Assembly (NCBI RefSeq): GCF_000250875.1
Contig: NZ_JH604985.1
Coordinates: forward strand, 4,589-9,697
Reading direction: 5' to 3'
DNA: 5,109 nucleotides
Source of the DNA: Sutterella parvirubra YIT 11816
Lineage (GTDB): Bacteria > Pseudomonadota > Gammaproteobacteria > Burkholderiales > Burkholderiaceae_F
Shown here piece by piece: positions 1-5,109 of this stretch (its first letter is position 1; each line of letters starts with the position of its first letter). The translations under genes were made by a program, and so were the position numbers. Below the pieces are notes generated by a model. It had not been told where the DNA came from, searched no databases, and saw only the letters and a list, made by a program, of their open reading frames with translations.

Positions 1-28
1 CCCGCCGATACGCTTGATTCTACGCGAA

Positions 29-54
29 GCCGCCGGAAATCCGTCTCCGGCGGC
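29..54 (-). other. Strong GC stem-loop downstream of yfgM, possible transcript end or 3'-end stabiliser
   Basis: GCCGCCGGA (29-37) and TCCGGCGGC (46-54) form a perfect 9-bp, almost all-GC stem with an 8-nt loop. On the minus strand it is followed by TTCGCG rather than a T run, so intrinsic termination would be weak; on the plus strand it is followed after six bases by TTTT. It lies about 40 nt past the yfgM stop. The rest of 1-93 contains no convincing gene. Confidence 0.45.
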
Positions 55-66
55 ACGGGGTTTTCG

Positions 67-87
67 TGAGGGAGCTTTGCCCCCTCA
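67..87 (-). other. Stem-loop just downstream of the yfgM stop
   Basis: TGAGGG (67-72) and CCCTCA (82-87) are exact inverse complements around a 9-nt loop, beginning 6 nt past the yfgM stop. No T run follows on the minus strand (CGAAAA instead), so it is not a classical terminator by itself. It may protect the 3' end of the transcript or act with the stronger stem at 29-54. Confidence 0.4.
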
Positions 88-93
88 GAACGG

Positions 94-729
94 TCAGGCG
101 GCGGGAAGCGACCCGAGCTTCAATTCGATGAGGCGGCGGAGCGGATCGTTGGCTTCCGCCGAGGCGAGCGCCTCTTCGTAGGCCTTCTTCGCGCTGGCCG
201 CGTCGCCCTTCGCGCGAAGGACGTCACCGCGGCGGTCCGCGACCGAGGCCTTCTGGCCGTCGGCGGGCTTGGCGCCCTCGAGGACCTTCAGAGCGTCGTC
301 CAACTTCCCGGCATCGAAGTAGACGCCGGCCAGGCGCACGCGCGCCACCGTGTCGTACTCGGGGTGGCCGCCCTTTTCGATGATCCAATTGAGCTTCGCG
401 GCGGCCTCATCGAAATTCCCCTGCGCGAGCGCGGCCTGCGCGGCCGAGAACGCGGCCAAGGGGCCGTAGATGGTCGACCCGTACTGCGCGATCATCCCGG
501 CGGAGATCGAGTCGATGTTCTTCACGTCGTTCTGGTAGACGGCGTTCTGGAGCTGGATGTAGGCGACGCTCGCCTTCGCGGCTTCGTTCCGCTGATACCA
601 ATTCCAGCCGTTCCAACCGGCAAAGCCGAGACAGACGACGCAGACGGCGGCGGTCACCGGGGTGCCCCAGGTGTCCCACCAGGCCTTCATTTGGTCGATG
701 CTCTCTTGTTCTTCCAAGTCGTAAGCCAT
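94..729 (-). CDS. yfgM: YfgM family tetratricopeptide membrane protein (ancillary SecYEG translocon / periplasmic chaperone partner)
   Basis: This 211-aa protein matches the YfgM (COG2976, TPR_21) family in size (E. coli about 206 aa) and position after hisS. The N-terminus MAYDLEEQESIDQMKAWWD is the family hallmark. A single membrane segment follows at ~23-45 (VTAAVCVVCLGFAGWNGW), placing the rest in the periplasm. The body has TPR-like helical repeats: ASVAYIQLQNAVYQND, YGPLAAFSAAQAALAQGNFDEAAAKL, VARVRLAGVYFDAGKLDDALKVL and RRGDVLRAKGDAASAKKAYEEAL. The protein ends near IELKLGSL. In E. coli, YfgM associates with the SecYEG translocon and PpiD and is thought to help hand over proteins to periplasmic chaperones. 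That role is inferred here from the family. The start at 729 is supported by an AAAGGAG site and the conserved N-terminus. Synteny predicts bamB next, beyond the left edge. Confidence 0.94.
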   Translation of the reverse strand: MAYDLEEQESIDQMKAWWDTWGTPVTAAVCVVCLGFAGWNGWNWYQRNEAAKASVAYIQLQNAVYQNDVKNIDSISAGMIAQYGSTIYGPLAAFSAAQAALAQGNFDEAAAKLNWIIEKGGHPEYDTVARVRLAGVYFDAGKLDDALKVLEGAKPADGQKASVADRRGDVLRAKGDAASAKKAYEEALASAEANDPLRRLIELKLGSLPAA

Positions 730-738
730 CGCTTCGGA

Positions 739-745
739 CTCCTTT
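739..745 (-). promoter_or_regulatory. Ribosome binding site of yfgM
   Basis: On the minus strand AAAGGAG lies 9 nt before the ATG at 729. It sits in the 40-nt gap after hisS and fixes the start at MAYDLEEQES, ruling out the longer frame that runs back into hisS. Confidence 0.75.
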
Positions 746-769
746 GCTGCTTTAAGTCGGTTGATGGGG

Positions 770-2074
770 TCAGAGCGCGCGGACCGCGGCGATCGCCTGC
801 GCGACGGCCGTCGGGGCGTCGGCGACGTCGACGAGCGTCTGCTGCGCGAACGGCACCTCAGCGGCATGCTCGCGCAGGCACTTGACGGCGACCTTGCCCT
901 GGGCCAGTTCGTCCGCCGTCGCGAAGACCGCGTATTCGGCACCGGAGGCGTCCGCCTTCTTCATCTGGCTCTTGATGCTGCCTTCGCCCGGGTGGACGAT
1001 GACGCGCACGTCGGCGTCGCGCATGGCTTCCGCCAGAAGGAGCGCGTCCTTCTGCGTGTCGCCGCCGTGGTGGATGACGTAGACGTCGGTCTGGGTCGAG
1101 ACGGGCACCTGGCCCACTTCACGGAGAAGCTCGATCACGCGTTCGATCCCCATGGCGAAGCCCACGCCCGGCGCGGGACGCCCGCCCAGCATTTCGACGA
1201 GCGGGTCGTAGCGGCCGCCCCCGCAGATCGTGCCCTGGGCGCCCAGACGGTCCGTGATCCACTCGAAGACCGTGTGGTTGTAGTAGTCGAGGCCGCGCAC
1301 GAGTCGCGGGTTGATCGTGTACTCGATCCCCGCGGCGCTCACGAGCTCTTCGAGGCGCGAGAGGAACCCGCGGCTCTTTTCGCCCAAGAAATCGAGCAGA
1401 CGCGGGGCCGCGTTGACGAGGTCCTGCATCTCGGGGTTCTTCGTGTCGAGGATGCGGAGCGGATTCGTGTAGAGACGGCGCTTGGCGTCTTCGTCCAACA
1501 CGTCCTGGTTCTGCTCGAAGTAGCGGATCAGGGCGTCGCGGTGCGCCTGGCGCTCTTCCAAAGCGCCCAGGGTGTTGAGTTCCAGCTTCACCGGACCCAC
1601 GCCCAACGCCTTCCACATGCGCGAGAGCATCATGATCATTTCGGCGTCGACGTCGGGGCCTTCCATGCCGAGCGCTTCCGCACCCAGCTGATAGAACTGG
1701 CGGTAGCGGCCGCGCTGCGGACGCTCGTGACGGAACATCGGCCCGAAGTACCAGAGGCGCTGGTTGGTGCCGTAGAGCAGATTGTGTTCGTTGACGGCGC
1801 GCACGACCGCGGACGTGCATTCGGGACGGAGCGTGAGCTGGTCGCCGTTCATCGAGTCGACGAAGGAGTACATCTCCTTTTCGACGATGTCGGTCACCTC
1901 ACCGACGCCGCGCGTGAAGACGCGCGTGTTTTCCAAAATCGGCGTGCGGATTTCCTGGTAGCCGTAGCGCTCCAGAACGCCCACGCACGTCGACTGCACG
2001 TGCTGCCAAACGGCGGCGTCCTGCGGGAGCATGTCGTTCATGCCCTTGACGCCCGTAAACTTTTCCTTCGCCAT
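770..2074 (-). CDS. hisS: Histidine--tRNA ligase (HisRS)
   Basis: This is a class II aminoacyl-tRNA synthetase that charges tRNA-His in the cytoplasm. At 434 aa it is close to the E. coli enzyme (424 aa). The N-terminal GMNDMLP (11-17) leads into motif 1. Motif 2 is [14 protein letters not shown] (114-127), followed by QLGAEALG. The histidine-specific signature [15 protein letters not shown] spans 258-272. The glycine-rich [13 protein letters not shown] (281-293) and motif 3, [11 protein letters not shown] (303-313), follow. The C-terminal anticodon-binding domain covers ~329-425 ([27 protein letters not shown]). All catalytic motifs are present. One local variant is LRPECTS (82-88) where E. 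coli has LRPEGTA. The ATG at 2074 is preceded only by a weak purine-rich CGAGAG stretch. The stop at 770-772 is 40 nt from yfgM, which suggests co-transcription with it. Confidence 0.98.
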   Translation of the reverse strand: MAKEKFTGVKGMNDMLPQDAAVWQHVQSTCVGVLERYGYQEIRTPILENTRVFTRGVGEVTDIVEKEMYSFVDSMNGDQLTLRPECTSAVVRAVNEHNLLYGTNQRLWYFGPMFRHERPQRGRYRQFYQLGAEALGMEGPDVDAEMIMMLSRMWKALGVGPVKLELNTLGALEERQAHRDALIRYFEQNQDVLDEDAKRRLYTNPLRILDTKNPEMQDLVNAAPRLLDFLGEKSRGFLSRLEELVSAAGIEYTINPRLVRGLDYYNHTVFEWITDRLGAQGTICGGGRYDPLVEMLGGRPAPGVGFAMGIERVIELLREVGQVPVSTQTDVYVIHHGGDTQKDALLLAEAMRDADVRVIVHPGEGSIKSQMKKADASGAEYAVFATADELAQGKVAVKCLREHAAEVPFAQQTLVDVADAPTAVAQAIAAVRAL

Positions 2075-2170
2075 TCTCTGTTTCTCTCGGGGCGGGCCAG
2101 TCCGGGCGCCTCCCCTTCTCTTTTAGTGCACTGATCCGGTTCGGATTCCTTCAACGCCGGGGCGCGGTCT

Positions 2171-3427
2171 TCACCGCGCGCCGTAGGTCGAAAGAACGAA
2201 TTTTTCTATCATATCTTGAAAGTCCCGCTCCATGTCGGGACCCTTCAGGCTCGCCACCTTTTCGCCGCGCACGTAGACCGGCGCGACGGGGCTCTCGCCC
2301 GCACCGGGAAGGCTGATCCCGATGTCGGCGGCGCGGCTCTCGCCCGGGCCGTTGACGACGCAGCCCATGACGGCCACCGTCATGCTCTCGAAGCCCGGCG
2401 CGCGCTCGCGCCACGCGGGCGCGCGCTCGCGCAGGAACGCCTGGGTCGAAGCCGCAAGCCTCTGGAAGAGGTCGGAGCTCGTGCGCCCGCAGCCCGGGCA
2501 GCTCGTCACCATCGGCGCGAACGCGCGGATCCCCATCGACTGGAGGATTTCCTGGGCGACGACGACCTCCTCCGTGCGCGGGGAACCGGGGGCGGGCGTC
2601 AAGGAGACGCGGATCGTGTCGCCGATGCCGTCCTCCAAAAGGCAGGCCAAGGCCGCGGCGGACGCGACGATCCCCTTCGAGCCGATCCCGGCCTCCGTCA
2701 GGCCCAGGTGGAGCGCGTAGCGGCAGCGCTCGGAGAGGCGCCGGTAGACGGCGAGCAGGTCCGGCACGGCGGACACCTTGGCGGAGAGAACGATGCGGTC
2801 CGCGGGCAGCCCCAAACGCACGGCGGCGTCCGCGGACGAGACGGCGCTCTCCACCAACGCTTCGCGAAGCACGGCCTGCGGCGTCAGGAGGTTCCCCTTC
2901 GCGGCGTTCTCGTCCATCATGCGGGCGAGAAGCGCCTGATCGAGGGAGCCCCCGTTCACGCCGATGCGCACCGCCGCGCCGGTGCGCTTCGCGGTTTCGA
3001 TCATCATCGCGAAGTTCTCTTCGCCCTTGGCGCCCTTCCCGACGTTCCCCGGGTTGATGCGGTACTTCGAGAGCGCTTCGGCGCACTCGGGCACGTCCGC
3101 CAAAAGCTTGTGCCCGTTGTAGTGAAAGTCCCCGACCAGGGGCACCCAGATCCCGGCGCGGTCGAGCTTTTCGCGCAGTTCCACCACGGCGCGCGCGGCT
3201 TCGGGCGTGTTGACCGTGAGGCGCACGAGTTCGCTTCCCGCGCGGGCGAGCGCCACGGTCTGCGCGTAGGTCGCCTCGACGTCCGCCGTCGGCGTGTTCG
3301 TCATCGACTGCACGACGACGGGCGCGTCGCCCCCGATCGTCACCGTGCGCGCGCCCCAGCGCACCGCCACGGCGTGGGTGGGACGACGGCGGCGCAGGCC
3401 GTCCGTGTGGATCACTTGTTGGGTCAT
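2171..3427 (-). CDS. ispG: 4-hydroxy-3-methylbut-2-en-1-yl diphosphate synthase (flavodoxin/ferredoxin), IspG/GcpE
   Basis: IspG converts 2-C-methyl-D-erythritol 2,4-cyclodiphosphate to HMBPP, the penultimate step of the MEP isoprenoid pathway, in the cytoplasm with a [4Fe-4S] cluster. The 418-aa protein is longer than E. coli IspG (372 aa) and matches the longer betaproteobacterial type. Visible motifs are [15 protein letters not shown] (39-53), [12 protein letters not shown] (68-79), [14 protein letters not shown] (96-109), [12 protein letters not shown] (121-132), [14 protein letters not shown] (154-167) and [13 protein letters not shown] (241-253). Cluster ligands are Cys310 and Cys313 ([11 protein letters not shown]) plus Cys356 in [12 protein letters not shown], with the conserved Glu363. 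All key residues are present, so the enzyme should be active. The ATG at 3427 is the first start codon in frame after the rodZ stop; no clear Shine-Dalgarno lies before it. A GTG at codon 5 is a less likely alternative. The gene follows the hairpin at 3457-3482 and precedes hisS by 96 nt. Confidence 0.97.
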   Translation of the reverse strand: MTQQVIHTDGLRRRRPTHAVAVRWGARTVTIGGDAPVVVQSMTNTPTADVEATYAQTVALARAGSELVRLTVNTPEAARAVVELREKLDRAGIWVPLVGDFHYNGHKLLADVPECAEALSKYRINPGNVGKGAKGEENFAMMIETAKRTGAAVRIGVNGGSLDQALLARMMDENAAKGNLLTPQAVLREALVESAVSSADAAVRLGLPADRIVLSAKVSAVPDLLAVYRRLSERCRYALHLGLTEAGIGSKGIVASAAALACLLEDGIGDTIRVSLTPAPGSPRTEEVVVAQEILQSMGIRAFAPMVTSCPGCGRTSSDLFQRLAASTQAFLRERAPAWRERAPGFESMTVAVMGCVVNGPGESRAADIGISLPGAGESPVAPVYVRGEKVASLKGPDMERDFQDMIEKFVLSTYGAR

Positions 3428-3456
3428 GGGTTTTTCGTGTTGGGTCTTCGGTGGCG

Positions 3457-3482
3457 AAAAAGGACGGCGGCGCCGTCCTTTT
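3457..3482 (-). terminator. Terminator- or attenuator-like hairpin between rodZ and ispG
   Basis: The 12-nt arms AAAAGGACGGCG (3458-3469) and CGCCGTCCTTTT (3471-3482) are exact inverse complements around one central base. A realistic fold is an 11-bp stem with a 3-nt loop. Read in the gene direction, the GC-rich stem is followed by TTTTT (3461-3457), the shape of a Rho-independent terminator. The symmetry also makes it terminator-like on the plus strand, although no plus-strand gene is seen. It begins 40 nt past the rodZ stop and ends about 30 nt before the ispG ATG, so it could stop or reduce read-through from rlmN-rodZ into ispG-hisS-yfgM. The structure is seen directly; termination activity is inferred. 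Confidence 0.75.
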
Positions 3483-3522
3483 CCATCTTTGTTCGGGTCT
3501 CTGCCGGTCGGGCGCGCGTGCC

Positions 3523-4458
3523 TTACTGGAGCACGAAGCTCGCGACGCCGGCACGCACCGTGTGGGCGTAGTCGTAGGCCGCGCCGTCGACGGTGATGCT
3601 CATCGCCGGGGCGTTCCCGATGCGGAATCGCGATTCCTTCGGCACGACGAGCGCGACGCGGTCGCCCGCGCGGAGTTCGCGCGCGACGAGGCGGCGGCCT
3701 TCGGGCGTGGTGATCTGCGTCCAGCAGGGCGCGGAGACTTCGAGAACGACTTCGTGGGCGCCCTCGGGGATGGGGGCCGTCTGCGCGGCGGCGGGCGCTT
3801 CGGCGACCGGGGTCGTCGGCACAGCAGGCGCCGCGGGCGCCGCCGGAACCGTCACGGGTTCGGGCGCGGGGGCCGGGGTGACCGGAATTTCTTCAACGGG
3901 CTCGGCGGGCTGAGCCGGCTGAGCGGCCGGAGCGGGCGGCACGGCCGCGGGTTCGCTCACGCCGTTTTCGATCTTGACGGCTTCGGACTGGTCGTTCGAG
4001 CCGAACTGATCGGTGTAGAGCGCCCAGCCGCCTGCGGCCAAAAGCAGAAGGAAGACGACGAAGAACGAAATCTTGAGGCCGCGGTGGCGCGAATTGGATT
4101 CGATCACGAGCTCTTCGCGGGGATCGTGCTCGGGCACCTGGCCGACGCTCGAGGTGTTGACGCCCATGCCGCGGCCGAAGCGCGCGGAGTAGTCGTCCTG
4201 GAGGGCCTGGGCGTCGAGTTCGAGAATGCCCGCGACGCCGCGGATGAACGCACGGACGTAGACGGGCTCGGGAAGCGCGCCCATGTCTTCGTCTTCGAGG
4301 GCGCGCAGCTGCTGCACGGAGAGGCGGCTCCTCACCGCCATGTCGCCCAAGGAAATGCCTGCCGCTTCGCGCGCCGCGCGGATGCGCGCGCCGAAACCCA
4401 TCGGCGCTTCGGCGCCGGACTTGCCGGCGGTGTTCATGTCTTTGACTTCCTCGGCCAT
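3523..4458 (-). CDS. rodZ: RodZ-like cytoskeletal membrane protein (HTH domain, TM segment, periplasmic DUF4115 domain)
   Basis: This 311-aa protein has the RodZ layout. Residues ~20-90 form an N-terminal Xre-type helix-turn-helix domain ([49 protein letters not shown]). In RodZ this domain binds MreB in the cytoplasm rather than DNA. A basic patch (RHRGLK, 124-129) precedes one membrane segment at ~130-148. A Pro/Ala-rich periplasmic linker spans ~168-231, and a C-terminal DUF4115 beta domain spans ~235-311 ([38 protein letters not shown]). The family links the MreB scaffold to the cell-wall elongation machinery and sets rod shape. The start at 4458 is chosen for its AAAGGA site. The usual upstream neighbour pilF is missing, so rodZ follows rlmN directly; ispG lies 95 nt downstream, past a terminator-like hairpin. 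Domain architecture and synteny make the assignment strong. The MreB role is inferred from the family. Confidence 0.9.
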   Translation of the reverse strand: MAEEVKDMNTAGKSGAEAPMGFGARIRAAREAAGISLGDMAVRSRLSVQQLRALEDEDMGALPEPVYVRAFIRGVAGILELDAQALQDDYSARFGRGMGVNTSSVGQVPEHDPREELVIESNSRHRGLKISFFVVFLLLLAAGGWALYTDQFGSNDQSEAVKIENGVSEPAAVPPAPAAQPAQPAEPVEEIPVTPAPAPEPVTVPAAPAAPAVPTTPVAEAPAAAQTAPIPEGAHEVVLEVSAPCWTQITTPEGRRLVARELRAGDRVALVVPKESRFRIGNAPAMSITVDGAAYDYAHTVRAGVASFVLQ

Positions 4459-4463
4459 GACCG

Positions 4464-4469
4464 TCCTTT
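4464..4469 (-). promoter_or_regulatory. Ribosome binding site of the rodZ-like gene
   Basis: On the minus strand AAAGGA lies 5 nt before the ATG at 4458. This favours that ATG over the second in-frame ATG at 4437 (residue 8), which itself has a GAGGA-like stretch about 10 nt upstream and cannot be fully excluded. Confidence 0.65.
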
Positions 4470-4492
4470 ACGTTCTCGTTGGGTGGTGGGAC

Positions 4493-5109
4493 TCAGCCTC
4501 GCTGAAGGAGCTCGGCCGCTTCGGCCTTCTGCAGCACCAGACGTTCGGCGCGGCGGGTGCGGTCGCGCACCTCGCCCGCCAGCTGCCCGCAGGCGGCGTC
4601 GATGTCGTCGCCGCGGGTCTTGCGCACCGTAGTGACGATGCCCGCTTCGTTCAGGCGTCGGCAGAAGGCAAGAACCTGTTCGCGCTCGGGCTTCTTCAGG
4701 TCCGACTGCGTGAACGGGTTGAAGGGAATCAGGTTGAATTTGCAAGGCACCTGCTCGTCGCGCACGAGGCGCACGAGCCGGTCGGCGTCTTCAAGGGAAT
4801 CGTTGATGCCGCCCAGCATCACGTATTCGAACGTGATGAAGTCGCGCGGAGCGACCTTGAGGTAGCGGCGGCACGCGGCCATCAGGTCCGCGAGCGGATG
4901 CTTGCGGTTCACAGGCATCAGCTTGTCGCGGAGTTCGTCCGTGGCGGCGTGCAGGCTCACGGCGAGCGCGACGGGCGCGGCTTCGGCGAGCTTGTCCATC
5001 TGGCGCACGAGGCCCGACGTCGACACGGTGACGCGTCGGCGGGAGAGCCCGTAGCCGTTGTCGTCCAAAAAGAGCTTGAGCGCGCGGATGACGTTCTCAA
5101 GGTTCTGCA
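4493..5109 (-). CDS. rlmN: Dual-specificity 23S rRNA (A2503-C2) / tRNA (A37-C2) methyltransferase RlmN, 5'-partial
   Basis: This is the C-terminal 204 residues of RlmN, a cytoplasmic radical-SAM enzyme that methylates C2 of A2503 in 23S rRNA and, in this family, of A37 in some tRNAs. The N-terminal part, including the radical-SAM CxxxCxxC cluster, lies beyond the right window edge. Visible family motifs in order are [53 protein letters not shown] and [20 protein letters not shown]. The Cys in AACGQLAG (visible residue 173) corresponds to the second catalytic cysteine that resolves the methylated intermediate. The frame is open to the edge. A TTG at 5066-5068 could be mistaken for a start, but it is an internal Leu codon, because family-like sequence ([13 protein letters not shown]) continues upstream of it. 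The stop is TGA at 4493-4495, 34 nt before rodZ. Identification is firm; the start is unknown. Confidence 0.96.
   Translation of the reverse strand, partial: QNLENVIRALKLFLDDNGYGLSRRRVTVSTSGLVRQMDKLAEAAPVALAVSLHAATDELRDKLMPVNRKHPLADLMAACRRYLKVAPRDFITFEYVMLGGINDSLEDADRLVRLVRDEQVPCKFNLIPFNPFTQSDLKKPEREQVLAFCRRLNEAGIVTTVRKTRGDDIDAACGQLAGEVRDRTRRAERLVLQKAEAAELLQRG

Noticed and set aside
57..68. Similarity between GGGGTTTTCGTG here and GGGTTTTTCGTG near 3428
   Set aside because: The match is short and imperfect and its contexts differ (after yfgM versus before ispG), consistent with chance.
730..942. Possible 71-residue N-terminal extension of YfgM
   Set aside because: It overlaps the hisS 3' end in another frame, is Arg/Ser junk, and the family N-terminus MAYDLEEQES with an AAAGGAG site sits at 729.
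2109..2119. AGAAGGGGAGG, a strong Shine-Dalgarno-like stretch on the minus strand upstream of hisS
   Set aside because: It is about 34 nt before the hisS ATG and no ATG, GTG or TTG follows at a usable distance, so it cannot serve a start that I can see.
761..2134. 457-aa plus-strand open frame opposite hisS
   Set aside because: It mirrors hisS in a GC-biased genome. The product is rich in Arg, His, Asp, Val and Ala with no domain, while the minus strand encodes complete HisRS motifs.
2134..2146. Small inverted repeat ATCCG-GTT-CGGAT between ispG and hisS
   Set aside because: The stem is only 5 bp and has no adjacent T run, too weak to call a terminator or operator.
2151..3554. 467-aa minus-strand frame overlapping ispG
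   Set aside because: It is out of frame with the clear IspG reading. The product is extremely Arg/Gly/Pro rich, typical of a frame-shifted high-GC coding sequence.
2216..3571. 451-aa plus-strand open frame opposite ispG
   Set aside because: It is an antisense shadow of ispG. Composition is dominated by Arg, Ala, Gly, His and Asp and no family motif is visible.
3451..4632. 393-aa plus-strand open frame opposite rodZ
   Set aside because: It is an antisense shadow with Gly/Arg low complexity that mirrors the Pro/Ala linker codons, and it runs across two real genes.

Overview
The window is a compact, GC-rich block of conserved housekeeping genes, all on the minus strand. Read right to left, the order is rlmN (5' end cut off by the window edge), rodZ-like, ispG, hisS, yfgM. 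This is the well-known proteobacterial rlmN-(pilF)-rodZ-ispG-hisS-yfgM-bamB-der neighbourhood. The long IspG (418 aa, with a CPGCGRTSS iron-sulfur segment) and HisS ([25 protein letters not shown]) look betaproteobacterial. High GC, a shortened locus and the sequence style make a Burkholderiales member, possibly Sutterellaceae-like, my best guess. The genus is inference only.

Layout: 4493-5109 holds the C-terminal 204 residues of RlmN. After 34 nt comes the RodZ-like bitopic membrane protein (3523-4458). A 95-nt gap follows that contains a near-perfect GC-rich hairpin flanked by A and T runs (3457-3482), an intrinsic-terminator or attenuator shape. Then come ispG (2171-3427), a 96-nt gap, hisS (770-2074), a 40-nt gap and yfgM (94-729). 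The last 93 nt at the left edge hold no gene but carry two stem-loops (67-87 and 29-54) just past the yfgM stop. The next gene expected by synteny (bamB) is not in the window.

The genes share genomic position more than one pathway: rRNA/tRNA adenosine methylation (RlmN), cell-shape scaffold (RodZ), isoprenoid precursor synthesis (IspG), tRNA-His charging (HisS) and a periplasmic TPR protein associated with the Sec translocon (YfgM). Together they serve translation and envelope growth. The close spacing suggests co-transcription, with the rodZ/ispG hairpin as a likely point where expression of the upstream and downstream halves is uncoupled.

I found no mobile element, tRNA, rRNA, CRISPR array or unknown gene system. 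The long plus-strand open frames are mirror images of GC-biased coding sequence. The points most worth a second look are the rodZ/ispG hairpin close to an ispG start that has no visible ribosome binding site, and the absence of pilF between rlmN and rodZ.
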